In this document: positions 18,276 to 26,252 of the stretch, piece by piece
Layout: each line of letters opens with the position of its first letter
Position numbering within the stretch: the first letter of the stretch is position 1
DNA from: CF-167 sp963695195
Lineage (GTDB): Bacteria > Chloroflexota > Limnocylindria > QHBO01
Assembly (NCBI GenBank): GCA_963695195.1
Contig: CAVOGE010000007.1
Span: 248,001-312,000 of the forward strand
Length of the DNA: 64,000 nucleotides
Direction of reading: 5' to 3'
Made by a program: the position numbers and the translations under genes
The notes under the pieces: generated by a model
The model's input: only the letters and a program-made list of their open reading frames with translations
Told to the model about the DNA's origin: nothing
Databases searched by the model: none

Positions 18276-19349
18276 ATGGCCGATGAGGCGCGCCGCGGAC
18301 GCGGCACCAACGACGAGGAGCTCGCCAGCGGGCTCGATCCGTACACCGAGTTCCACGACTTCGATCTTCCAGCGTGGGTCGGCAGCACCTCGTTCCAGAA
18401 ACTGCCCTACGTGACCGATGGCGAGGAGCTCCGCGCCCACCGCCCGGACGTGGCGATCGTCGGTGCGCCGTTCGACGAGGCGAGCAGCCACCGCCCGGGC
18501 TCGCGCTTCGGCCCGAGGGCGATACGCGCGGCAACCTACCACTCGGGCTCGGTGAATTCGCTGCAGTTGGGCATCCAGCCCTTCGACTGGATCGACGCGG
18601 TGGACGCCGGTGACGCGCCGATCGTGCCGGTCAACGTGGATCGGGCCCATGCGGTGATCCGGCGCAAGGTGCTGGAGGTGGCGCAGGCGGGTGCCATCCC
18701 GATCGTGCTCGGCGGCGATCACTCGATCACCTTCCCGTCGGCGTCGGCGGTGGCCGAGGCGGTGGCACCCCGTCGGCTTGGGATCGTGCACTTCGATGCG
18801 CACGCCGACACGGCCAACAGCACCTGGGGAGTGCTGAACTCGCACGGCACGCCGATGCGGCGGCTGATCGAGTCGGGTGCCGTGGCGGGTGCCAACTTCG
18901 TGCAGGTCGGCCTGCGGGGCTACTGGCCCCCGCCCGGGACGCTCGAGTGGATGCGTCGCAACGGCCTGCGAACCCACTTCATGACCGAGATCGAGGAGCG
19001 CGGTGCCGAGGCCGTCGTGGCCGACGCCATCGCCGAGGCGCTCGACGGGCCCGAGCTGATCTACCTGTCGGTCGACATCGACGTGGTTGACCCCGGAATG
19101 GCGCCGGGGACCGGCACGCCGGAACCGGGCGGCATGCTCTCCCGCGAGCTGCTCCGGGCGATCCGCCAGGTGGTCGGAGCGGTCGAGCTGGTGGGGATGG
19201 ACGTGGTGGAGGTGTCGCCGCCGTACGACGTCAGCGAGATCACCGCGGCCGTGGCGCACCGGTGCGTCATGGAGGCGATCAGCGCGCTTGCCGCGAAGCG
19301 TCGCGATGCTGGACTGCCCGCTCGGCCAAGCGGGCGCTGGGCGACCTAG
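18276..19349 (+). CDS. speB: Agmatinase-like ureohydrolase (arginase family)
   Basis: Hydrolyses a guanidino compound, probably agmatine, to urea and an amine. The binuclear manganese motifs are GGDHS, VHFDAHADT and SVDIDVVDPGMAPGTGTPEP, in the family order. The N-terminal GAPFDEASSHRPGSRFGPRAIR loop is also present. Length of 357 aa is a little above the usual 300-320 because of a ~40-residue N-terminal extension. Substrate could instead be another guanidino acid. It has a leader with AGGAGG 15 nt upstream. It is convergent with the next gene; both stops share the CTAG at 19346-19349. Confidence 0.88.
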   Translation: MADEARRGRGTNDEELASGLDPYTEFHDFDLPAWVGSTSFQKLPYVTDGEELRAHRPDVAIVGAPFDEASSHRPGSRFGPRAIRAATYHSGSVNSLQLGIQPFDWIDAVDAGDAPIVPVNVDRAHAVIRRKVLEVAQAGAIPIVLGGDHSITFPSASAVAEAVAPRRLGIVHFDAHADTANSTWGVLNSHGTPMRRLIESGAVAGANFVQVGLRGYWPPPGTLEWMRRNGLRTHFMTEIEERGAEAVVADAIAEALDGPELIYLSVDIDVVDPGMAPGTGTPEPGGMLSRELLRAIRQVVGAVELVGMDVVEVSPPYDVSEITAAVAHRCVMEAISALAAKRRDAGLPARPSGRWAT

Positions 19350-20539
19350 CTCAGGACGGTGAAGCTCGCCTCGGCGGCGGGCAGCCCGTTGCGAGCGATC
19401 CGGATCCCATAGTTCCCCGGCGCCAGGCTCCCGAAACGGAAGCGGAGCCACCCGTTGCAGCTGTCGCCGCAGTCGATCACATCGCCGAGCAGCAGGCTCG
19501 ACTCCCCGGCGGTCGCGCCGGCCGCGTTCACGATCGTCACCGATATCGCATCGGCGTCGTTGCCCTTACGGAAGCCGATCCATACCCAGACAGCACCGTC
19601 GCTGACGGTGGCCCCGCTCGAGTCGCAACCGGAAAAGCTCTCGGGCTGTTCGGCGCAGGGCTGCGTCTCGGCGGTGAAGCCGTCAGGGAAGATGAACGGT
19701 GAGCCGCTGGCCGGGGTTGGCTCCACGCTCGGCTCGATCGACTGATCAAGCGAGGGCTCGAGTGATGGGCTCGGCGTTGCCTGCTGGGTGACGAACGGGG
19801 TCGGGCTGGGCGTGGTCTGCGCCACTCCGTCGCCGAAGACTCCCGAGAGTGCAGCGCCGATACCCACCGCGACGATACCCAGCACCACGAACAGGCCGAC
19901 CATCAGGGGCCCGATGCCGCCACCCGAACCGCGGTCGTCGTCTCCGTAGGAGCGATACGCGGCCGGCTCGTACCCTGGCTCATCGGCTTCCCACTGCTCC
20001 GATGGCGGCACCGGATCCTCCGCATAGCGGGCCGTGGGCGGCTCGTACACCGGTGGGGGTGGCGCAGGCGGCACCCACGCGGGGGCCGGCGGCGGGTCAT
20101 CGGCTGGCGCCGGGTCGCGCGCCTCGTCGGGTTCATTGATGGGTCCCTCGGGCGGCGCCGGGGGTGGAGGCGGTGGGGGTGGAGGCGGTGGAGCCGGGCG
20201 GTCGTCAAAGCCTGCCGAGGTGTGATCGACGTGGGGTGCCGAGCCGCCGGCACCCGGCGCTCGGCGGACGATCTCGTCCTCCGGCTCGGGCCGGAACGGC
20301 GCGTATCCGGGGTATCCCCCGCCGCCGCGGGCCGCTTCATCGGGATTCATGCCGCGCCGGAATGGGCCCTCCCCGCCGCGCTGGCGCAGACGCTCATCCA
20401 GCTCGTCTCGATCCATGCCCCGCGGTCGCACGCGCGCCGACGAAGGAATCGGGGCGCCACACTGCGTACAGAACGCCGCGGGCGGCGTCGATCGGTGACA
20501 GGTTGGGCAGCGGATCTGGCCCGGTTTCGGTGTGGACAT
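19346..20539 (-). CDS. Zinc-ribbon, proline-rich single-span membrane protein
   Basis: 397-residue protein in four parts. An N-terminal zinc ribbon CPTC...CTQC (residues 11-27) is followed by a long disordered segment rich in Pro, Gly, Asp and Tyr, including a run of 11-12 prolines (about 110-200). A single membrane span (IGPLMVGLFVVLGIVAVGIGAA) comes next, then a Ser/Pro/Thr stalk and a C-terminal exported beta-rich domain with four cysteines (QPCAEQPESFSGC, DCGDSCNG). The layout suggests a cytoplasmic sensor or scaffold coupled to an outside domain. The ATG at 20539 (MSTPKPGQIRCP) follows a CACAAT box by 8 nt. Function unknown. Confidence 0.65.
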   Translation of the reverse strand: MSTPKPGQIRCPTCHRSTPPAAFCTQCGAPIPSSARVRPRGMDRDELDERLRQRGGEGPFRRGMNPDEAARGGGGYPGYAPFRPEPEDEIVRRAPGAGGSAPHVDHTSAGFDDRPAPPPPPPPPPPPAPPEGPINEPDEARDPAPADDPPPAPAWVPPAPPPPVYEPPTARYAEDPVPPSEQWEADEPGYEPAAYRSYGDDDRGSGGGIGPLMVGLFVVLGIVAVGIGAALSGVFGDGVAQTTPSPTPFVTQQATPSPSLEPSLDQSIEPSVEPTPASGSPFIFPDGFTAETQPCAEQPESFSGCDSSGATVSDGAVWVWIGFRKGNDADAISVTIVNAAGATAGESSLLLGDVIDCGDSCNGWLRFRFGSLAPGNYGIRIARNGLPAAEASFTVLS

Positions 20540-20547
20540 CGCGCTGC

Positions 20548-20553
20548 ATTGTG
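20548..20553 (-). promoter_or_regulatory. -10-like box before the zinc-ribbon membrane protein gene
   Basis: CACAAT on the minus strand, 8 nt before the ATG at 20539. Weaker match than the others. Confidence 0.3.
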
Positions 20554-20593
20554 CATGGCGAGCGGTCCGCGCGCCACCCACGCCCCCGGGGAG

Positions 20594-21022
20594 CTAGGCG
20601 CCGGGGCGTTTCCACTCGCTGCCGTCGGCGAAGCGCTCGCGCTTCCAGATGGGCAGCCGCTCCTTGATCGCCTCGATGACGAACCGGTTGGCCTCGTATG
20701 CCTCGGAACGATGCGCGGCGGCGGCCACGATCGCGACGGCGGCCTCGCCGATCGGCACAAGACCGACCCGATGGACGACGCCGATTGAACTGCCCGGCCA
20801 GCGCTGCTCTGCTTCACGGGCGATCTGGACCAGCACCGCGTCAGCCATCTCGGGATAGGCCTCGTACTCCAGCTCCAGGACGGTGCGGCCGTCATCCGCG
20901 GTATCACGGGCGCGTCCGACGAAGGTCACCAGGGCGCCGTGGCCGTCACCGGCGACCGCCGATTCGAGTGCGGCGACATCGATCGGTCGATCGGTCAGGC
21001 CGGTCGGACCGAGCGCCGCCAC
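20594..21022 (-). CDS. moaE: Molybdopterin synthase catalytic subunit
   Basis: Large subunit of molybdopterin synthase; it uses the MoaD thiocarboxylate to put sulfur into precursor Z. Family signatures are GALVTFVGRARD, LEYEAYPEMA, the GVVHRVGLVPIGEAAVAI strand-turn segment and the active-site lysine region IKERLPIWKRERFADG. Length is 142 aa. The GTG at 21022 lies inside the codons for the MoaD Gly-Gly, so the genes overlap. No stop separates moaD from this overlap in the moaD frame (see the moaD entry). Confidence 0.92.
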   Translation of the reverse strand: MAALGPTGLTDRPIDVAALESAVAGDGHGALVTFVGRARDTADDGRTVLELEYEAYPEMADAVLVQIAREAEQRWPGSSIGVVHRVGLVPIGEAAVAIVAAAAHRSEAYEANRFVIEAIKERLPIWKRERFADGSEWKRPGA

Positions 21023-21254
21023 TGACCGGCGGCAGGAAGGCGATCTCGTCTCCATCCGCCAGCAGCGCGTCCCACGCCGCGTACGCACCCCCGTGCGCAC
21101 TCCGCACGAAGTCGCGGTGCGGCGTCAGCGCGGGGTAGTCGGCGGCGAGGGCGTCCCACGCATCGGCCAGCGACGAGCCGTCCGGGAGTTCGAGCGTGGA
21201 GCGGCCGGCCGCCAGTTCGCGCAGCCTGGCGAAGCAGCGAACCTCGACGCGCAT
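20946..21254 (-). CDS. moaD: Molybdopterin synthase sulfur carrier subunit with an abnormal C-terminal extension
   Basis: Ubiquitin-like sulfur carrier. Residues 1-80 are a complete MoaD (MRVEVRCFARLRELAAG to DEIAFLPPVSGG) with the functional Gly79-Gly80 end. The frame does not stop there. It runs 22 residues further with an Arg/Asp-rich sequence inside moaE. MoaD must end in Gly-Gly to be adenylated, so this tail would have to be removed. Dropping one base after the GGC-GGC codons fuses the frame to moaE, giving a MoaD-MoaE protein like mycobacterial MoaX. The start overlaps the upstream gene by 1 nt (TGATG). Confidence 0.8.
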   Translation of the reverse strand: MRVEVRCFARLRELAAGRSTLELPDGSSLADAWDALAADYPALTPHRDFVRSAHGGAYAAWDALLADGDEIAFLPPVSGGARSDRPDRSTDRCRRTRIGGRR

Positions 21255-22033
21255 CAGACGGGCACCCCGGTCAGGTAGGTGATGCTAGCCCCGGCGATCG
21301 AGCCGGCCATGACGAAGGCAAGGGCGATATACAGCAGCCCGGTGCTGGCCTGAAGCGATGCCGCGCGGCTGGCGAGGATCGCAAGCACGCTGATCAGGAT
21401 CGGCGCCAGCAGGCCCACGCCGAGGCGCAGCCAGGTCACCCAGCCGATCGGTCCGTCGAGCGGTCCAGCGGAGATCGTGGTCACCGCGATCACGAAGGCA
21501 AGCACCTGGAGGACAAGCACTGCCACCAGCAGCCACATCATCCGGCGCAGCGGGGTGGGCGAGAGCTGGGGCGTCACCAGGTACCAGTGACCCAGCAGCA
21601 TCGCGTCGCTCACCGCGCCCAATGCCAGGGCGCTGAGGACCATCTGCGCGGTGAAGAGCGGCGCACTCCAGGTGCCCCCGGCGGTGGCCAGTGCCGTCAT
21701 CGCGGCGACGCCCGCCAGGCCCGCGGCCACCGCCAGGCCGCTCCGCGGCCAATCGGCCACCGACGCGACCAGGTAGCCGAGAGTCAGTCCGGCCGCAGCC
21801 CAGACCAGCAGCCGGCGGGTGTCGGCCGTCTCATCGGCCACCGTGCCTGGCGCGAGATTGAGCTCGGAGAGCAGCAGGATCGCCGCAACGACCACGAGCA
21901 GGGCAGCCATGAAGAGCCGGTAGCCGCGCGTCGTGCCGCCGAGCAGTTCGGTCGCACCGAGCACGAGCAGCGAGCCGCTGCCCAGCGCTGCCCAGAAGAT
22001 CCAGTTGACGAAAGGGAGCGCCTCGAGCGTCAT
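21254..22033 (-). CDS. Multi-span membrane protein of unknown function
   Basis: 259 residues with about eight hydrophobic segments spread over the whole length. Conserved-looking polar features inside the membrane part include SDAMLLGHWYLVTPQLS in the middle, with a histidine next to a tryptophan, and DWPRSG. No signal sequence or named motif. It overlaps the Rieske gene (4 nt) and moaD (1 nt), so it belongs to a unit ALDH-Rieske-membrane protein-moaD-moaE. The Rieske neighbour and the membrane histidine raise the idea of a quinone- or heme-linked redox membrane subunit, but that is a guess from context. Confidence 0.6.
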   Translation of the reverse strand: MTLEALPFVNWIFWAALGSGSLLVLGATELLGGTTRGYRLFMAALLVVVAAILLLSELNLAPGTVADETADTRRLLVWAAAGLTLGYLVASVADWPRSGLAVAAGLAGVAAMTALATAGGTWSAPLFTAQMVLSALALGAVSDAMLLGHWYLVTPQLSPTPLRRMMWLLVAVLVLQVLAFVIAVTTISAGPLDGPIGWVTWLRLGVGLLAPILISVLAILASRAASLQASTGLLYIALAFVMAGSIAGASITYLTGVPV

Positions 22034-22383
22034 CGGTCGTGGGCCAGGCTGCCGGCAAGTCCGACCTCGACCCAGCCATCAGCGCTGATCCGAACCGGGA
22101 AGGTCTCCACCGGTTCAGTTGCCGGCAAGACGACGGCGGCACCGGTGCGAACGTCGAAGCAGCCGCCGTGCCAGGCGCAGACCAGCACCTCGTCCCGCGG
22201 GTCAAACCCGGCCTCGGAGAGCGGGAAGTCCTTGTGGGAGCAGTTGTTCTGCACGGCGAAGAACTCGCCGCGGTGCCGCACCAGGACCAGCGCGGTGCCG
22301 TCGATCTCGACCGGCATCAGCTCCCCATCGCGCAGTTCGTGGGACTGCACCACCCGTGCGTAGCGCGTCGCGGTGGCGGTCAC
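22030..22383 (-). CDS. Rieske [2Fe-2S] ferredoxin
   Basis: 117-residue soluble Rieske protein of the NirD/dioxygenase-ferredoxin type. The cluster ligands are C48-x-H50 (NNCSHKDFPLS) and C69-x2-H72 (CAWHGGCFD). There is no Tat signal or membrane anchor, so it is cytoplasmic. It may deliver electrons to an oxygenase or act with the membrane protein whose gene overlaps it by 4 nt. The GTG start at 22383 is 5 nt after the aldehyde dehydrogenase stop. Confidence 0.88.
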   Translation of the reverse strand: MTATATRYARVVQSHELRDGELMPVEIDGTALVLVRHRGEFFAVQNNCSHKDFPLSEAGFDPRDEVLVCAWHGGCFDVRTGAAVVLPATEPVETFPVRISADGWVEVGLAGSLAHDR

Positions 22384-22388
22384 GCGGC

Positions 22389-23828
22389 TTAGAGCGGGCG
22401 GGCGAACGCGAGCAGCCGTGGCTCGGTCATGTCGTCGATCGACCAGCGCAACCCCTCGCGACCGATACCGGAGTCCTTCACCCCGCCGTACGGCATCGCA
22501 TCGGTCCGCCAGGTGGGAACGTCGTTGACGATCACGCCACCCACCTCGAGCTCATCGTGCGCCAGCAACGTGCGCTCCAGGTCGTTGGTGAAGACGCCGC
22601 ACTGCAGGCCGAACTGGCTGTCGTTGATCTCGGCGATGGCCGCCGTGAAGTCCGGGACCGGGAAGAGGTTCACCACGGGCGCGAAGACCTCCTCACCGCA
22701 CACCCGGGCGTCTTTCGGCACGTCGACGAGCACGGTAGGCGGGTAGAAGAGACCCTCTGGCTCGCCGCCGACGAGGGCGCGTGCGCCACGTTCGAGTGCC
22801 TCCTGCACCCATTCGTGGGTGCGCGCAACCGCCCTGGCGTCGACCATCGGGCCGAGGTCGGTGGCCGGATCGAGCGGGTCGCCCATCTTCACCGAGCGCA
22901 CCTTCTCGACGAAGCGGCGCTCGAAATCGGCGTAGATCGACGCGACCACGTAGATGCGCTGAACGCTGATGCAGACCTGGCCTGAGTAGGCGAAGGCGCC
23001 GGTGACGAGCCGGGTCACGGCCCAATCGAGGTCAGCGGTCTCGTCGACGATCGCCCCGGCGTTGCCGCCGAGCTCGAGCACCACCTTCTTCTTGCCCGCC
23101 TCGGCCTTCATCTTCCACCCGACCGATGGCGACCCGGTGAAGCTGAGCAGCTTGAACCGATCGTCGGCGACCATCCGGTCGCCGGTCGGCCGGTCCATCG
23201 GCAGGATGCTCACCGCTCCGGCCGGCAGGCTCGTCTCGTGCAGGTATTGCGCGATGCGCAGCATCACCAGCGGGTCCTTTGACGGCGGCTTGAGCACGAT
23301 GCTGCAGCCGGCGGCGATCGCCGGCGCCACCTTGTGCGCGGCCAGGTTGAGCGGGAAGTTGAACGGACTGATCCCCGCCACCGGCCCGATCGGGAAGCGG
23401 CGCACGATCCCGCTGCGCCCCCGGTTGGCGGCGGTCCAGTCGAGCGGCATCCACTCACCGTTGATGCGCAGCGCCTCTTCGGCGGCGGTGCGGAAGGTGA
23501 GCGCGGCGCGCCCCACCTCGCCGCGCGCGTCACGGATCGGCTTGCCAGACTCGCGAGTCAACAGCTCGGCGAGCTCGTCGGTGTCGGCTGCGATCCGATC
23601 GGCTACGTGGGCCAGCGCATCCCGCCGCTCGTAGCTGGCCAGGCGTCGAGTCTGTTCGAAAGCGGCAACCGCGGCCCGCGTCGCACGCTCCAGCTCGGCG
23701 GGTCCCGCCTGCCAGGTCGTCGCGACCAGCTCGCCGGTGGCAGGGTTGCGCACCTCCAGCGGCGTGCCGGCACGCACGAACTCGCCGGCCAGGTAGATCG
23801 GGACGCTCTCGGCGGCGACGGTGGTCAT
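22389..23828 (-). CDS. NAD(P)-dependent aldehyde dehydrogenase
   Basis: 479-residue ALDH-superfamily enzyme that oxidises an aldehyde to its acid. The general-base glutamate is in LELGGNAG and the nucleophile cysteine in YSGQVCISVQR. The cofactor-binding FTGSPSVGWKMKAEAG and the C-terminal GGVKDSGIGREGLRW are present. The overall pattern is closest to the lactaldehyde/GAPN-like group; substrate is not certain. The ATG at 23828 is preferred since a TAGAAT box lies 7 nt before it. First gene of the unit that runs into Rieske and moaD-moaE. Confidence 0.92.
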   Translation of the reverse strand: MTTVAAESVPIYLAGEFVRAGTPLEVRNPATGELVATTWQAGPAELERATRAAVAAFEQTRRLASYERRDALAHVADRIAADTDELAELLTRESGKPIRDARGEVGRAALTFRTAAEEALRINGEWMPLDWTAANRGRSGIVRRFPIGPVAGISPFNFPLNLAAHKVAPAIAAGCSIVLKPPSKDPLVMLRIAQYLHETSLPAGAVSILPMDRPTGDRMVADDRFKLLSFTGSPSVGWKMKAEAGKKKVVLELGGNAGAIVDETADLDWAVTRLVTGAFAYSGQVCISVQRIYVVASIYADFERRFVEKVRSVKMGDPLDPATDLGPMVDARAVARTHEWVQEALERGARALVGGEPEGLFYPPTVLVDVPKDARVCGEEVFAPVVNLFPVPDFTAAIAEINDSQFGLQCGVFTNDLERTLLAHDELEVGGVIVNDVPTWRTDAMPYGGVKDSGIGREGLRWSIDDMTEPRLLAFARPL

Positions 23829-23835
23829 GGCGGGC

Positions 23836-23841
23836 ATTCTA
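23836..23841 (-). promoter_or_regulatory. -10 box of leaderless promoter for the aldehyde dehydrogenase unit
   Basis: TAGAAT on the minus strand, 7 nt before the ATG at 23828; it fixes the start among three in-frame ATG codons. Confidence 0.5.
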
Positions 23842-23889
23842 CGACCGCGGTGGACCATGCTCCGCGCCACGGTCGATCGGTCCTGCCGA

Positions 23890-23895
23890 TATCAT
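23890..23895 (+). promoter_or_regulatory. -10 box of leaderless promoter for the CruF-like gene
   Basis: TATCAT, 8 nt before the ATG at 23904. Confidence 0.5.
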
Positions 23896-23903
23896 CGATC
23901 CTG

Positions 23904-24804
23904 ATGAATCCCCTCTACCTCCTGATGGAGGTGTCCGCCTCGATCTTCTTCGTGGGCGCAGCGATCGCCGCGCTGCGTCGGGGAAGGTTGCCGTTCCTCG
24001 AGCTGATCAGCGCCGCCGCCTTCGGGATCCTGCTCGAGGAGGCCGACCAGCTCGTCTTCGAGACCTATCACTACTCCCCCGACTGGATCCTGAACATCGA
24101 CCGGGCGCCGGTGGTGATCGGTCTCACGTGGGCCCTGATCATCGCGGGTGCGATGCGCCTGACCGATGCGCTTGGTGTGCGACGCCGATACGCACCGTTC
24201 GTGGATGCGGTGCTTGCCATCAGCCTCGACCTGGCGTTCGACGCGATCGCCATCCGGATGGGACTCTGGACCTGGCGCGGGATCGGCCCAACGGAGGGCT
24301 GGTTCGGCGTGCCGGCCGGCAACTTCTACGCATGGTTGTTCGTGACCCTGGCCTTCAGCGTGCTGACCCGATGGCTGCGCGACGCGGCCGCCGGGCGCCC
24401 CGCGCGCGAGTGGCTGCAGCTCCTCGTGCCGATTTCCCGCATGGGCGCTCCTGTTCGCGGGCCTGATGCCGTTTGCATTCCTGCGGCCCGTGGTGGACCC
24501 CCAGCGTGGCGGCGGACTGTGGCTCTTCGGCGTGGCACTGCTCGGCTTCGTGGCGATCTCGGCGTGGGGCGTCTGGGGCCCCGACCGAGGCCGTCCGAAC
24601 GGCCAGCGGTTGGCCATCGTGGAACTGGGCCTGGCACTGGGCACCCGCGTCGCGATCCACGGCTTCTTCCTGCTCGCGCTGCTGATGATGGGCGGGATCA
24701 CCCAGCTGCCGGTCCTCCTTGCCGTGGCCCTGGCACTTCTCGCCGCCGAGTGGCCGCTGGGGCGACTGGTCCACGCACGGCACACGCAGGCACAACGGGC
24801 ATGA
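23904..24804 (+). pseudogene. CruF-like carotenoid biosynthesis membrane protein (DUF422), split by a one-base frameshift
   Basis: Membrane protein of about 299 residues after repair. The first frame (ATG 23904) gives hydrophobic segments with EEADQLVFETYHYSPDW, FVDAVLAISLDLAFDAIAIR, MGLWTWR and WFGVPAGNFYAWLF, which resembles the DUF422 carotenoid hydratase family (CruF, CrtC-like role). Near 24434 the sense passes to the next frame: LQLLVPI, then PAWALLFAGLMPFAFLRP, to the stop at 24804. One extra base in ATTTCCC explains it. The stop overlaps the M20 gene start as ATGA, which supports this as the true end. The product class is inferred; DUF422 members vary in reaction. Confidence 0.7.
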
Positions 24805-26183
24805 TCGATTGGGATCTGGCCACCGACGAGTGCGTCACGCACCTGCGCGCGCTGATCCGCATCCCCAGCGTGAACCCTCCGGGCGTCTCCGATGGGGCCG
24901 CGGGCCGGGATTCAACGGGCGGCGAGACGGCGGCGGCGACCTACTGCGCCGACGTCCTGCGGGGCGAGGGGATCGACGCCGACGTGCTGGAGGCGGCTCC
25001 CGGCCGTGGCTCCTGCTTCGCGCGCCTCCCCGCGACGGTCGCCGACCCGGAGCCGCCGCTCCTCCTCCTCTCCCACGTGGACGTGGTGCCGGTCGACGCC
25101 GAGTCCTGGACGCGCGACCCGTTCGGCGCCGAGCTGATCGACGGCGTCGTCTGGGGACGTGGCGCGGTGGACATGAAGGATATGGTCGCCATGGAGCTGT
25201 CGGTGATGCTGGCGCTCCAGCGTGCGGGCGGCGAGCGGCGGCGTGACGTGATCTTCGCGGCCCTCGCCGACGAGGAGGCGGGCGGCGTCTACGGCGCACA
25301 GCATTGGGTGAGCGCGCGACCCGACCTGTTCCGCGATGCGGCCGGGCGCCCCGCGGCCGCCGCCCTCAACGAGGTGGGCGGCTACTCCATGACGGTCGGC
25401 GACCGCCGCGCCTACGCGATCCAGGTGGCGGAGAAGGGCATCATCTGGACCCGACTGCGAGCCAGCGGGACCCCCTCACATGGCTCGATGCCATCGCCGG
25501 ACAACGCGGCGATCAAGCTCGCCCGCGCCGTGTCGCACCTCGCCGCCGCACCACGGCCGACGCGGGTCATCCCGGTCGTCCGCGATTTCTTCAACGCCCT
25601 CGGACTGGCCGGAGTGATCGAGCGCGCCGAAGGTGGCGACGAGGATGGATCGCGGGGGATGCTGGCTGAGCTGGTGTCGGACCCGGTCCTGCGCCGGTCG
25701 CTCGACGCCATGCTGCGGGACACGGTGACGCCGAACGTGATCCACGTCGGCAAGAAGGTGAACGTGGTACCGGGAAGCGGCGAGGCCGAGATCGACGTCC
25801 GCACGCTGCCGGGCACCGACCAGGCCGCCTTCCTCGCTGAGCTGCAGGCGATCGCCGGCGACGAGGTGACGGTGGAATCGGTCCATACCCTGCCGCCGGT
25901 GGAGTGGGCAGCCGACGCCGAGATCGTGCGGCTGATGGAGCGGGCGCTGCTCGCAGCCGACCCCGAAGCCCTGCCACTGCCGATGATGATCACGCCGGGA
26001 ACCGATGCCAAGGCGATGGCGCTGCTCGGCATCCCGACCTATGGCTTCGCACCGCTGCGACTCGACGCAGACGTTCCGTTCCTGTCGCTCTTCCACGGCA
26101 ACGACGAGCGGGTGCCGGTCAGCGCGCTGCGCTTCGGTCTGCCGGTGCTGCACGAGGTCGTGAGCCGCTTCGTCAGCGCGTGA
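24801..26183 (+). CDS. M20 family metallopeptidase/deacylase
   Basis: 460-residue zinc amidohydrolase of the ArgE/DapE/carboxypeptidase G2 group. Metal-ligand segments in order: LLLSHVDVVPVD, VVWGRGAVDMKDM, ALADEEAGGVYGAQ, and a late MMITPGTDAK followed by LFHGNDERVPV. The inserted dimerisation domain lies about residues 205-320. The pattern suits hydrolysis of small acyl-amino acids or dipeptides; substrate not readable. The ATG overlaps the upstream stop (ATGA at 24801-24804). The frame open far upstream joins it to the first half of the CruF-like gene only by chance. Confidence 0.88.
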   Translation: MIDWDLATDECVTHLRALIRIPSVNPPGVSDGAAGRDSTGGETAAATYCADVLRGEGIDADVLEAAPGRGSCFARLPATVADPEPPLLLLSHVDVVPVDAESWTRDPFGAELIDGVVWGRGAVDMKDMVAMELSVMLALQRAGGERRRDVIFAALADEEAGGVYGAQHWVSARPDLFRDAAGRPAAAALNEVGGYSMTVGDRRAYAIQVAEKGIIWTRLRASGTPSHGSMPSPDNAAIKLARAVSHLAAAPRPTRVIPVVRDFFNALGLAGVIERAEGGDEDGSRGMLAELVSDPVLRRSLDAMLRDTVTPNVIHVGKKVNVVPGSGEAEIDVRTLPGTDQAAFLAELQAIAGDEVTVESVHTLPPVEWAADAEIVRLMERALLAADPEALPLPMMITPGTDAKAMALLGIPTYGFAPLRLDADVPFLSLFHGNDERVPVSALRFGLPVLHEVVSRFVSA

Positions 26184-26223
26184 CATTCGGGGTGACGATT
26201 TCAGCGTGGCGAGGGTGCTCGGC

Positions 26224-26229
26224 TATACT
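26224..26229 (+). promoter_or_regulatory. -10 box for the fab operon
   Basis: TATACT in the 69-nt gap before fabD, 23 nt from the ATG, predicting a leader of about 15 nt. No clear -35 match. Confidence 0.45.
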
Positions 26230-26252
26230 CGCGGCCTATCCGTTGAGCACGA

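Noticed and set aside
20160..20230. A simple-sequence repeat (run of CCN) as a mobile or phase-variable element
   Set aside because: It encodes a proline run in a disordered region of a membrane protein; codons vary and there is no sign of a hypermutable tract.
24428..24440. Two separate membrane-protein genes instead of one CruF-like gene
   Set aside because: The hydrophobic pattern continues across the crossing point and the second half has no start or promoter of its own before the sense resumes.
23334..26183. A 949-codon plus-strand frame
   Set aside because: It joins antisense of the aldehyde dehydrogenase, the first part of the CruF-like gene and the M20 gene by chance. Each has its own start and the CruF-like sense leaves this frame near 24434.
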